64,000 bases of DNA from Osedax fenrisi (lineage: Eukaryota > Annelida > Polychaeta > Sabellida > Siboglinidae). The stretch spans positions 68,812,167-68,876,166 of the forward strand of contig OZ025242.1 of assembly GCA_964019155.1 (NCBI GenBank), given 5' to 3'. The notes beneath the pieces are model-generated. The model was given only the letters and a program-made list of their open reading frames with translations. It was not told where the DNA came from and made no database searches. The position numbers and the translations under genes are program-made. This document shows, piece after piece, positions 31,793 to 47,100 of the stretch (its first letter is position 1; every line of letters begins with the position of its first letter).

Positions 31793-34700
31793 CATGCATG
31801 CACCTAGTACTACACATAGTACTGTAGGCATGCATGCACCTAGTACTACACATAGTACTGTAGGCATGCATGCACCTAGTACTACACATAGTACTGTAGG
31901 CATGCATGCACCTAGTACTACACATAGTACTGTAGGCATGCATGCACCTAGTACTACACATAGTACTGTAGGCATGCATGCACCTAGTACTACACATAGT
32001 ACTGTAGGCATGCATGCACCTAGTACTACACATAGTACTGTAGGCATGCATGCACCTAGTACTACACATAGTACTGTAGGCATGCATGCACCTAGTACTA
32101 CACATAGTACTGTAGGCATGCATGCACCTAGTACTACACATAGTACTGTAGGCATGCATGCACCTAGTACTACACATAGTACTGTAGGCATGCATGCACC
32201 TAGTACTACACATAGTACTGTAGGCATGCATGCACCTAGTACTACACATAGTACTGTAGGCATGCATGCACCTAGTACTACACATAGTACTGTAGGCATG
32301 CATGCACCTAGTACTACACATAGTACTGTAGGCATGCATGCACCTAGTACTACACATAGTACTGTAGGCATGCACCTAGTACTACACATAGTACTGTAGG
32401 CATGCATGCACCTAGTACTACACATAGTACTGTAGGCATGCATGCACCTAGTACTACACATAGTACTGTAGGCATGCATGCACCTAGTACTACACATAGT
32501 ACTGTAGGCATGCATGCACCTAGTACTACACATAGTACTGTAGGCATGCATGCACCTAGTACTACACCTAGTACTGTAGGCATGCATGCACCTAGTACTA
32601 CACATAGTACTGTAGGCATGCATGCACCTAGTACTACACATAGTACTGTAGGCATGCATGCACCTAGTACTACACCTAGTACTGTAGGCATGCAGCCTAG
32701 TACTACACATAGTACTGTAGGCATGCATGCACCTAGTACTACACATAGTACTGTAGGCATGCATGCACCTAGTACTACACATAGTACTGTAGGCATGCAT
32801 GCACCTAGTACTACACATAGTACTGTAGGCATGCATGCACCTAGTACTACACATAGTACTGTAGGCATGCATGCACCTAGTACTACACATAGTACTGTAG
32901 GCATGCATGCACCTAGTACTACACATAGTACTGTAGGCATGCACCTAGTACTACACATAGTACTGTAGGCATGCATGCACCTAGTACTACACATAGTACT
33001 GTAGGCATGCATGCACCTAGTACTACACATAGTACTGTAGGCATGCATGCACCTAGTACTACACATAGTACTGTAGGCATGCATGCACCTAGTACTACAC
33101 ATAGTACTGTAGGCATGCATGCACCTAGTACTACACATAGTACTGTAGGCATGCATGCACCTAGTACTACACATAGTACTGTAGGCATGCATGCACCTAG
33201 TACTACACATAGTACTGTAGGCATGCATGCACCTAGTACTACACATAGTACTGTAGGCATGCATGCACCTAGTACTACACATAGTACTGTAGGCATGCAT
33301 GCCTACCCTAGTACTGTAGGCATGCATGCACCTAGTACTACACATAGTACTGTAGGCATGCATGCACCTAGTACTACACATAGTACTGTAGGCATGCATG
33401 CACCTAGTACTACACATAGTACTGTAGGCATGTATGCACCTAGTACTACACATAGTACTGTAGGCATGCATGCACCTAGTACTACACATAGTACTGTAGG
33501 CATGCATGCACCTAGTACTACACATAGTACTGTAGGCATGCATGCACCTAGTACTACACATAGTACTGTAGGCATGCACCTAGTACTACACATAGTACTG
33601 TAGGCATGCATGCACCTAGTACTACACCTAGTACTGTAGGCATGCATGCACCTAGTACTACACATAGTACTGTAGGCATGCATGCACCTAGTACTACACA
33701 TAGTACTGTAGGCATGCATGCACCTAGTACTACACATAGTACTGTAGGCATGCATGCACCTAGTACTACACATAGTACTGTAGGCATGCATGCACCTAGT
33801 ACTACACATAGTACTGTAGGCATGCATGCACCTAGTACTACACATAGTACTGTAGGCATGCATGCACCTAGTACTACACATAGTACTGTAGGCATGCATG
33901 CACCTAGTACTACACATAGTACTGTAGGCATGCACCTAGTACTACACATAGTACTGTAGGCATGCATGCACCTAGTACTACACATAGTACTGTAGGCATG
34001 CATGCACCTAGTACTACACCTAGTACTGTAGGCATGCATGCACCTAGTACTACACATAGTACTGTAGGCATGCATGCACCTAGTACTACACATAGTACTG
34101 TAGGCATGCATGCACCTAGTACTACACATAGTACTGTAGGCATGCACCTAGTACTACACCTAGTACTGTAGGCATGCATGCACCTAGTACTACACATAGT
34201 ACTGTAGGCATGCATGCACCTAGTACTACACATAGTACTGTAGGCATGCATGCACCTAGTACTACACATAGTACTGTAGGCATGCATGCACCTAGTACTA
34301 CACATAGTACTGTAGGCATGCATGCACCTAGTACTACACCTAGTACTGTAGGCATGCATGCACCTAGTACTACACATAGTACTGTAGGCATGCATGCACC
34401 TAGTACTACACATAGTACTGTAGGCATGCATGCACCTAGTACTACACATAGTACTGTAGGCATGCAGCACTAGTACTACACATAGTACTGTAGGCATGCA
34501 TGCACCTAGTACTACACATAGTACTGTAGGCATGCATGCACCTAGTACTACACATAGTACTGTAGGCATGCATGCACCTAGTACTACACATAGTACTGTA
34601 GGCATGCATGCACCTAGTACTACACATAGTACTGTAGGCATGCATGCACCTAGTACTACACATAGTACTGTAGGCATGCATGCACCTAGTACTACACATA

Positions 34701-37700
34701 GTACTGTAGCATGCATGCACCTAGTACTACACATAGTACTGTAGGCATGCATGCACCTAGTACTACACCTAGTACTGTAGGCATGCATGCACCTAGTACT
34801 ACACATAGTACTGTAGGCATGCATGCACCTAGTACTACACATAGTACTGTAGGCATGCATGCACCTAGTACTACACATAGTACTGTAGGCATGCACCTAG
34901 TACTACACCTAGTACTGTAGGCATGCATGCACCTAGTACTACACATAGTACTGTAGGCATGCATGCACCTAGTACTACACCTAGTACTGTAGGCATGCAC
35001 CTAGTACTACACCTAGTACTGTAGGCATGCATACACCTAGTACTACACATAGTACTGTAGGCATGCATGCACCTAGTACTACACATAGTACTGTAGGCAT
35101 GCATGCACCTAGTACTACACATAGTACTGTAGGCATGCATGCACCTAGTACTACACATAGTACTGTAGGCATGCATGCACCTAGTACTACACCTAGTACT
35201 GTAGGCATGCATGCACCTAGTACTACACATAGTACTGTAGGCATGCATGCACCTAGTACTACACATAGTACTGTAGGCATGCATGCACCTAGTACTACAC
35301 CTAGTACTGTAGGCATGCACCTAGTACTACACATAGTACTGTAGGCATGCATGCACCTAGTACTACACATAGTACTGTAGGCATGCATGCACCTAGTACT
35401 ACACATAGTACTGTAGGCATGCATGCACCTAGTACTACACCTAGTACTGTAGGCATGCATGCACCTAGTACTACACATAGTACTGTAGGCATGCATGCAC
35501 CTAGTACTACACCTAGTACTGTAGGCATGCATGCACCTAGTACTACACATAGTACTGTAGGCATGCATGCACCTAGTACTACACATAGTACTGTAGGCAT
35601 GCATGCACCTAGTACTACACATAGTACTGTAGGCATGCATGCACCTAGTACTACACATAGTACTGTAGGCATGCATGCACCTAGTACTGCACTAGTACTG
35701 TAGGCATGCATGCACCTAGTACTGTAGGCATGCATGCACCTAGTACTACACATAGTACTGTAGGCATGCATGCACCTAGTACTACACATAGTACTGTAGG
35801 CATGCATGCACCTAGTACTACACATAGTACTGTAGGCATGCATGCACCTAGTACTACACATAGTACTGTAGGCATGCATGCACCTAGTACTACACATAGT
35901 ACTGTAGGCATGCATGCACCTAGTACTACACATAGTACTGTAGGCATGCATGCACCTAGTACTACACATAGTACTGTAGGCATGCACCTAGTACTACACA
36001 TAGTACTGTAGGCATGCATGCACCTAGTACTACACCTAGTACTGTAGGCATGCATGCACCTAGTACTACACATAGTACTGTAGGCATGCATGCACCTAGT
36101 ACTACACCTAGTACTGTAGGCATGCATGCACCTAGTACTACACATAGTACTGTAGGCATGCATGCACCTAGTACTACACATAGTACTGTAGGCATGCATG
36201 CACCTAGTACTACACATAGTACTGTAGGCATGCATGCACCTAGTACTACACATAGTACTGTAGGCATGCATGCACCTAGTACTACACATAGTACTGTAGG
36301 CATGCATGCACCTAGTACTACACATAGTACTGTAGGCATGCACCTAGTACTACACATAGTACTGTAGGCATGCATGCACCTAGTACTACACCTAGTACTG
36401 TAGGCATGCATGCACCTAGTACTACACATAGTACTGTAGGCATGCATGCACCTAGTACTACACATAGTACTGTAGGCATGCATGCACCTAGTACTACACA
36501 TAGTACTGTAGGCATGCACCTAGTACTACACATAGTACTGTAGGCATGCATGCACCTAGTACTACACATAGTACTGTAGGCATGCATGCACTGACACACT
36601 AGTACTGTAGGCATGCATGCACCTAGTACTACACATAGTACTGTAGGCATGCATGCACCTAGTACTACACATAGTACTGTAGGCATGCATGCACCTAGTA
36701 CTACACATAGTACTGTAGGCATGCATGCACCTAGTACTACACATAGTACTGTAGGCATGCATGCACCTAGTACTACACATAGTACTGTAGGCATGCATGC
36801 ACCTAGTACTACACCTAGTACTGTAGGCATGCATGCACCTAGTACTACACATAGTACTGTAGGCATGCATGCACCTAGTACTACACATAGTACTGTAGGC
36901 ATGCATGCACCTAGTACTACACATAGTACTGTAGGCATGCATGCACCTAGTACTACACATAGTACTGTAGGCATGCATGCACCTAGTACTACACATAGTA
37001 CTGTAGGCATGCATGCACCTAGTACTACACATAGTACTGTAGGCATGCATGCACCTAGTACTACACATAGTACTGTAGGCATGCATGCACCTAGTACTAC
37101 ACATAGTACTGTAGGCATGCATGCACCTAGTACTACACATAGTACTGTAGGCATGCATGCACCTAGTACTACACCTAGTACTGTAGGCATGCACCTAGTA
37201 CTACACATAGTACTGTAGGCATGCATGCACCTAGTACTACACATAGTACTGTAGGCATGCATGCACCTAGTACTACACATAGTACTGTAGGCATGCATGC
37301 ACCTAGTACTACACATAGTACTGTAGGCATGCATGCACCTAGTACTACACATAGTACTGTAGGCATGCATGCACCTAGTACTACACCTAGTACTGTAGGC
37401 ATGCATGCACCTAGTACTACACATAGTACTGTAGGCATGCATGCACCTAGTACTACACATAGTACTGTAGGCATGCATGCACCTAGTACTACACCTAGTA
37501 CTGTAGGCATGCACCTAGTACTACACATAGTACTGTAGGCATGCATGCACCTAGTACTACACATAGTACTGTAGGCATGCATGCACCTAGTACTACACAT
37601 AGTACTGTAGGCATGCACCTAGTACTACACATAGTACTGTAGGCATGCATGCACCTAGTACTACACATAGTACTGTAGGCATGCATGCACCTAGTACTAC

Positions 37701-40700
37701 ACATAGTACTGTAGGCATGCATGCACCTAGTACTACACATAGTACTGTAGGCATGCATGCACCTAGTACTACACATAGTACTGTAGGCATGCATGCACCT
37801 AGTACTACACATAGTACTGTAGGCATGCATGCACCTAGTACTACACATAGTACTGTAGGCATGCACCTAGTACTACACATAGTACTGTAGGCATGCATGC
37901 ACCTAGTACTACACATAGTACTGTAGGCATGCATGCACCTAGTACTACACATAGTACTGTAGGCATGCATGCACCTAGTACTACACATAGTACTGTAGGC
38001 ATGCATGCACCTAGTACTACACATAGTACTGTAGGCATGCATGCACCTAGTACTACACATAGTACTGTAGGCATGCATGCACCTAGTACTACACATAGTA
38101 CTGTAGGCATGCATGCACCTAGTACTACACATAGTACTGTAGGCATGCATGCACCTAGTACTACACATAGTACTGTAGGCATGCATGCACCTAGTACTAC
38201 ACATAGTACTGTAGGCATGCATGCACCTAGTACTACACATAGTACTGTAGGCATGCATGCACCTAGTACTACACATAGTACTGTAGGCATGCACCTAGTA
38301 CTACACATAGTACTGTAGGCATGCATGCACCTAGTACTACACATAGTACTGTAGGCATGCATGCACCTAGTACTACACATAGTACTGTAGGCATGCATGC
38401 ACCTAGTACTACACATAGTACTGTAGGCATGCATGCACCTAGTACTACACATAGTACTGTAGGCATGCATGCACCTAGTACTGTAGGCATGCATGCACCT
38501 AGTACTACACATAGTACTGTAGGCATGCACCTAGTACTACACATAGTACTGTAGGCATGCATGCACCTAGTACTACACATAGTACTGTAGGCATGCATGC
38601 ACCTAGTACTACACATAGTACTGTAGGCATGCATGCACCTAGTACTACACATAGTACTGTAGGCATGCATGCACCTAGTACTACACATAGTACTGTAGGC
38701 ATGCATGCACCTAGTACTGTAGGCATGCATGCACCTAGTACTACACATAGTACTGTAGGCATGCATGCACCTAGTACTACACATAGTACTGTAGGCATGC
38801 ATGCACCTAGTACTACACATAGTACTGTAGGCATGCATGCACCTAGTACTACACATAGTACTGTAGGCATGCATGCACCTAGTACTACACATAGTACTGT
38901 AGGCATGCATGCACCTAGTACTACACATAGTACTGTAGGCATGCATGCACCTAGTACTACACATAGTACTGTAGGCATGCATGCACCTAGTACTACACAT
39001 AGTACTGTAGGCATGCATGCACCTAGTACTACACATAGTACTGTAGGCATGCATGCACCTAGTACTACACATAGTACTGTAGGCATGCATGCACCTAGTA
39101 CTACACATAGTACTGTAGGCATGCATGCACCTAGTACTACACATAGTACTGTAGGCATGCATGCACCTAGTACTACACATAGTACTGTAGGCATGCATGC
39201 ACCTAGTACTACACATAGTACTGTAGGCATGCATGCACCTAGTACTACACATAGTACTGTAGGCATGCATGCACCTAGTACTACACATAGTACTGTAGGC
39301 ATGCATGACACCTAGTACTGTAGGCATGCATGCACCTAGTACTACACATAGTACTGTAGGCATGCATGCACCTAGTACTACACATAGTACTGTAGGCATG
39401 CATGCACCTAGTACTACACATAGTACTGTAGGCATGCATGCACCTAGTACTACACATAGTACTGTAGGCATGCATGCACCTAGTACTACACATAGTACTG
39501 TAGGCATGCATGCACCTAGTACTACACATAGTACTGTAGGCATGCATGCACCTAGTACTACACATAGTACTGTAGGCATGCATGCACCTAGTACTACACA
39601 TAGTACTGTAGGCATGCATGCACCTAGTACTACACATAGTACTGTAGGCATGCATGCACCTAGTACTACACATAGTACTGTAGGCATGCATGCACCTAGT
39701 ACTACACATAGTACTGTAGGCATGCATGCACCTAGTACTACACATAGTACTGTAGGCATGCATGCACCTAGTACTACACATAGTACTGTAGGCATGCATG
39801 CACCTAGTACTACACATAGTACTGTAGGCATGCATGCACCTAGTACTACACATAGTACTGTAGGCATGCATGCACCTAGTACTACACATAGTACTGTAGG
39901 CATGCATGCACCTAGTACTGTAGGCATGCATGCACCTAGTACTACACATAGTACTGTAGGCATGCATGCACCTAGTACTACACATAGTACTGTAGGCATG
40001 CATGCACCTAGTACTACACATAGTACTGTAGGCATGCATGCACCTAGTACTACACATAGTACTGTAGGCATGCATGCACCTAGTACTACACATAGTACTG
40101 TAGGCATGCATGCACCTAGTACTACACATAGTACTGTAGGCATGCACCTAGTACTACACATAGTACTGTAGGCATGCATGCACCTAGTACTACACATAGT
40201 ACTGTAGGCATGCATGCACCTAGTACTACACATAGTACTGTAGGCATGCATGCACCTAGTACTACACATAGTACTGTAGGCATGCATGCACCTAGTACTA
40301 CACATAGTACTGTAGGCATGCATGCACCTAGTACTACACATAGTACTGTAGGCATGCATGCACCTAGTACTACACATAGTACTGTAGGCATGCATGCACC
40401 TAGTACTACACATAGTACTGTAGCATGCATGCACCTAGTACTACACATAGTACTGTAGGCATGCATGCACCTAGTACTACACATAGTACTGTAGGCATGC
40501 ATGCACCTAGTACTACACATAGTACTGTAGGCATGCATGCACCTAGTACTACACATAGTACTGTAGGCATGCATGCACCTAGTACTACACATAGTACTGT
40601 AGGCATGCATGCACCTAGTACTACACATAGTACTGTAGGCATGCATGCACCTAGTACTACACATAGTACTGTAGGCATGCATGCACCTAGTACTACACAT

Positions 40701-41128
40701 AGTACTGTAGGCATGCATGCACCTAGTACTACACCTAGTACTGTAGCATGCATGCACCTAGTACTACACATAGTACTGTAGGCATGCATGCACCTAGTAC
40801 TACACATAGTACTGTAGGCATGCATGCACCTAGTACTACACATAGTACTGTAGGCATGCATGCACCTAGTACTACACATAGTACTGTAGGCATGCATGCA
40901 CCTAGTACTACACATAGTACTGTAGGCATGCATGCACCTAGTACTACACCTAGTACTGTAGGCATGCATGCACCTAGTACTACACATAGTACTGTAGGCA
41001 TGCATGCACCTAGTACTACACATAGTACTGTAGGCATGCATGCACCTAGTACTGTAGGCATGCATGCACCTAGTACTACACCTAGTACTGTAGGCATGCA
41101 CCTAGTACTACACATAGTACTGTAGGCA
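31793..41128. repeat. Homogenised core of the satellite
   Basis: This part is dominated by canonical H monomers with few P or 24-bp forms. Uninterrupted runs of exactly 16 H monomers (576 bp) occur at 31793-32368, 38724-39299 and 39325-39900. The last two are separated by a 25-bp unit (a 24-bp form with one extra base) and bounded by 24-bp monomers at 38700-38723 and 39901-39924, so they form a tandem duplication with a period of about 600 bp. Low divergence suggests recent amplification or gene conversion. Confidence 0.75.
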
Positions 41129-44100
41129 TGCATGCCTAGTACTACACATAGTACTGTAGGCATGCATGCACCTAGTACTACACATAGTACTGTAGGCATG
41201 CATGCACCTAGTACTACACATAGTACTGTAGGCATGCATGCACCTAGTACTACACATAGTACTGTAGGCATGCATGCACCTAGTACTACACATAGTACTG
41301 TAGGCATGCATGCACCTAGTACTACACCTAGTACTGTAGGGCATGCACCTAGTACTACACATAGTACTGTAGGCATGCATGCACCTAGTACTACACATAG
41401 TACTGTAGGCATGCATGCACCTAGTACTACACCTAGTACTGTAGGCATGCATGCCTAGTACTACACATAGTACTGTAGGCATGCATGCACCTAGTACTAC
41501 ACATAGTACTGTAGGCATGCATGCACCTAGTACTACACATAGTACTGTAGGCATGCATGCACCTAGTACTACACATAGTACTGTAGGCATGCATGCACCT
41601 AGTACTACACATAGTACTGTAGGCATGCATGCACCTAGTACTACACATAGTACTGTAGGCATGCATGCCTACACTAGTACTGTAGGCATGCATGCACCTA
41701 GTTAGTACTGTAGGCATGCACCTAGTACTACACATAGTACTGTAGGCATGCATGCACCTAGTACTACACATAGTACTGTAGGCATGCATGCACCTAGTAC
41801 TACACATAGTACTGTAGGCATGCATGCACCTAGTACTACACATAGTACTGTAGGCATGCATGCACCTAGTACTACACCTAGTACTGTAGGCATGCATGCA
41901 CCTAGTACTACACATAGTACTGTAGGCATGCATGCACCTAGTACTACACATAGTACTGTAGGCATGCATGCACCTAGTACTACAAGTACTGTAGGCATGC
42001 ATGCACCTAGTTACTACACATAGTACTGTAGGCATGCATGCACCTAGTACTACACATAGTACTGTAGGCATGCATGCACCTAGTACTACACATAGTACTG
42101 TAGGCATGCATGCACCTAGTACTACACATAGTACTGTAGGCATGCATGACTACATAGTACTGTAGGCATGCATGCCCTAGTACTACACATAGTACTGTAG
42201 GCATGCATGCACCTAGTACTACACATAGTACTGTAGGCATGCATGCACCTAGTACTACACATAGTACTGTAGGCATGCATGCACCTAGTACTACACATAG
42301 TACTGTAGCATGCATCACCTAGTACTACACATAGTACTGTAGGCATGCATGCACCTAGTACTACACATAGTACTGTAGGCATGCATGCACCTAGTACTAC
42401 ACATAGTACTGTAGGCATGCATGCACCTAGTACTACACATAGTACTGTAGGCATGCATGCACCTAGTACTACACATAGTACTGTAGGCATGCATGCACCT
42501 TACACATAGTACTGTAGGCATGCATGCACCTAGTACTACACATAGTACTGTAGGCATGCATGCACCTAGTACTACACATAGTACTGTAGCATGCATGCAC
42601 CTAGTACTACAACATAGTACTGTAGGCATGCATGCACCTAGTACTACACATAGTACCATGCACCTAGTACTACACATAGTACTGTAGGCATGCATGCACC
42701 TAGTACTACACATAGTACTGTAGGCATGCATGCACCTAGTACTACACATAGTACTGTAGGCATGCATGCACCTAGTACTACACCTAGTACTGTAGGCATG
42801 CATGCACCTAGTACTACACATAGTACTGTAGGCATGCATGCACCTAGTACTACACATAGTACTGTAGGCATGCATGCACCTAGTACTACACATAGTACTG
42901 TAGGCATGCATGCACCTAGTACTACACATAGTACTGTAGGCATGCATGCACCTAGTACTACACATAGTACTGTAGGCATGCATGCACCTAGTACTACACA
43001 TAGTACTGTAGGCATGCATGCACCTAGTACTGTCACATAGTACTGTAGGCATGCATGCACCTAGTACTACACATAGTACTGTAGGCATGCATGCACCTAG
43101 TACTACACCTAGTACTGTAGGCATGCACCTAGTACTACACATAGTACTGTAGGCATGCATGCACCTAGTACTACACATAGTACTGTAGGCATGCATGCAC
43201 CTAGTACTACACATAGTACTGTAGGCATGCATGCACCTAGTACTACACATAGTACTGTAGGCATGCATGCACCTAGTACTACACATAGTACTGTAGGCAT
43301 GCATGCACCTAGTACTACACATAGTACTGTAGGCATGCATGCACCTAGTACTGTAGGCATGCATGCACCTAGTACTACACATAGTACTGTAGGCATGCAT
43401 GCACCTAGTACTACACATAGTACTGTAGGCATGCATGCACCTAGTACTACACATAGTACTGTAGGCATGCATGCACCTAGTACTACACATAGTACTGTAG
43501 GCATGCATGCACCTAGTACTACACATAGTACTGTAGGCATGCATGCACCTAGTACTACACCTAGTACTGTAGGCATGCATGCACCTAGTACTACACATAG
43601 TACTGTAGGCATGCATGCACCTAGTACTACACATAGTACTGTAGGCATGCATGCACCTAGTACTGTAGGCATGCATGCACCTAGTACTACACATAGTACT
43701 GTAGGCATGCATGCACCTAGTACTACACATAGTACTGTAGGCATGCATGCACCTAGTACTACACATAGTACTGTAGGCATGCATGCACCTAGTACTACAC
43801 CTAGTACTGTAGGCATGCATGCACCTAGTACTACACATAGTACTGTAGGCATGCATGCACCTAGTACTGTAGGCATGCATGCACCTAGTACTACACATAG
43901 TACTGTAGGCATGCATGCACCTAGTACTACACATAGTACTGTAGGCATGCATGCACCTAGTACTACACCTAGTACTGTAGGCATGCATGCACCTAGTACT
44001 ACACATAGTACTGTAGGCATGCATGCACCTAGTACTACACATAGTACTGTAGGCATGCATGCACCTAGTACTACACATAGTACTGTAGGCATGCATGCAC

Positions 44101-47100
44101 CTAGTACTACACATAGTACTGTAGGCATGCACCTAGTACTACACATAGTACTGTAGGGCATGCACCTAGTACTACACATAGTACTGTAGGCATGCATGCA
44201 CCTAGTACTACACATAGTACTGTAGGCATGCACCTAGTACTACACCTAGTACTGTAGGCATGCATGCACCTAGTACTACACCTAGTACTGTAGGCATGCA
44301 TGCACCTAGTAACTGTAGGCATGCATGCACCTAGTACTACACATAGTACTGTAGGCATGCATGCACCTAGTACTACACATAGTACTGTAGGCATGCATGC
44401 ACCTAGTACTACACATAGTACTGTAGGCATGCATGCACCTAGTACTACACATAGTACTGTAGGCATGCACCTAGTACTACACATAGTACTGTAGGCATGC
44501 ATGCACCTAGTACTACACATAGTACTGTAGGCATGCATGCACCTAGTACTACACATAGTACTGTAGGCATGCATGCACCTAGTACTACACCTAGTACTGT
44601 AGGCATGCATGCACCTAGTACTACACATAGTACTGTAGGCATGCATGCACCTAGTACTACACATAGTACTGTAGGCATGCATGCACCTAGTACTACACCT
44701 AGTACTGTAGGCATGCATGCACCTAGTACTACACATAGTACTGTAGGCATGCATGCACCTAGTACTACACATAGTACTGTAGGCATGCATGCACCTAGTA
44801 CTACACATAGTACTGTAGGCATGCATGCACCTAGTACTACACTAGTAGGCATGCATGCACCTAAGTACTGTAGGCATGCATGCACCTAGTACTGTAGGCA
44901 TGCATGCACCTAGTACTACACCTAGTACTGTAGGCATGCATGCACCTAGTACTACACATAGTACTGTAGGCATGCATGCACCTAGTACTACACATAGTAC
45001 TGTAGGCATGCATGCACCTAGTACTGTAGGCATGCATGCACCTAGTACTACACCTAGTACTGTAGGCATGCATGCACCTAGTACTACACATAGTACTGTA
45101 GGCATGCATGCACCTAGTACTACACATAGTACTGTAGGCATGCATGCACCTAGTACTACACATAGTACTGTAGGCATGCATGCACCTTACACATAGTACT
45201 GTAGGCATGCATGCACCTAGTACTACACATAGTACTGTAGGCATGCATGCACCTAGTACTGTAGGCATGCATGCACCTAGTACTACACCTAGTACTGTGT
45301 AGGCATGCATGCACCTAGTACTACACCTAGTACTGTAGGCATGCATGCACCTAGTACTGTAGGCATGCATGCACCTAGTACTACACATAGTACTGTAGGC
45401 ATGCATGCACCTAGTACTACACATAGTACTGTAGGCATGCATGCACCTAGTACTACACATAGTACTGTAGGCATGCATGCACCTAGTACTACACATAGTA
45501 CTGTAGGCATGCATGCACCTAGTACTACACATAGTACTGTAGGCATGACACCTAGTACTACACATAGTACTGTAGGCATGCATGCACCTAGTACTACACC
45601 TAGTACTGTAGGCATGCATGCACCTAGTACTACACATAGTACTGTAGGCATGCATGCACCTAGTACTACACCTAGTACTGTAGGCATGCACCTAGTACTA
45701 CACATAGTACTGTAGGCATGCATGCACCTAGTACTACACATAGTACTGTAGGCATGCATAGCACCTAGTACTACACCTAGTACTGTAGGCATGCATGCAC
45801 CTAGTACTACACCTAGTACTGTAGGCATGCATCACCTAGTACTGTAGGCATGCATGCACCTAGTACTACACATAGTACTGTAGGCATGCATGCACCTAGT
45901 ACTACACATAGTACTGTAGGCATGCATGCACCTAGTACTACACATAGTACTGTAGGCATGCATGCACCTAGTACTACACCTAGTACTGTAGGCATGCACC
46001 TAGTACTACACATAGTACTGTAGGCATGCATGCACCTAGTACTACACATAGTACTGTAGGCATGCACCTAGTACTACACATAGTACTGTAGGCATGCATG
46101 CACCTAGTACTACACCTAGTACTATAGGCATGCATGCACCTAGTACTACACATAGTACTGTAGGCATGCATGCACCTAGTACTACACATAGTACTGTAGG
46201 CATGCATGCACCTAGTACTACACATAGTACTGTAGGCATGCATGCACCTAGTACTACACATAGTACTGTAGGCATGCATGCACCTAGTACTACACATAGT
46301 ACTGTAGGCATGCATCCTAGTACTACACATAGTACTGTAGGCATGCATGCACCTAGTACTACACCTAGTACTGTAGGCATGCATGCACCTAGTACTGTAG
46401 GCATGCATACACCTAGTACTACACCTAGTACTGTAGGCATGCATGCACCTAGTACTACACCTAGTACTGTAGGCATGCACCTAGTACTACACATAGTACT
46501 GTAGGCATGCATGCACCTAGTACTACACATAGTACTGTAGGCATGCATGCACCTAGTACTACACCTAGTACTGTAGGCATGCATGCACCTAGTACTCACA
46601 TAGTACTGTAGGCATGCATGCACCTAGTACTACACATTGTACTGTAGGCATGCATGCATCTAGTACTACACATAGTACTGTAGACATGCATGCACCTAGT
46701 ACTACACACTAGTACTGTAGGCATGCATGCACCTAGTACTACACATAGTACTGTAGGCATGCACCTAGTACTACACCTAGTACTGTAGGCATGCATGCAC
46801 CTAGTACTACACATAGTACTGTAGGCATGCATGCACCTAGTACTACACCTAGTACTGTAGGCATGCATGCACCTAGTACTACACCTAGTACTGTAGGCAT
46901 GCATGCACCTAGTACTGTAGGCATGCACCTAGTACTACACATAGTACTGTAGACATGCATGCACCTAGTACTACACCTAGTACTGTAGGCATGCATGCAC
47001 CTAGTACTACACCTAGTACTGTAGGCATGCATGCACCTAGTACTGCACATAGTACTGTAGGCATGCATGCACCTAGTACTACACATAGTACTGTAGGCAT

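Noticed and set aside
31793..32400. Plus-strand MHAPSTTHSTVG repeats as a repetitive secreted or mucin-like protein
   Set aside because: Synonymous changes are not favoured over others, the frame is broken by every 32-bp monomer, and the opposite strand is equally open.
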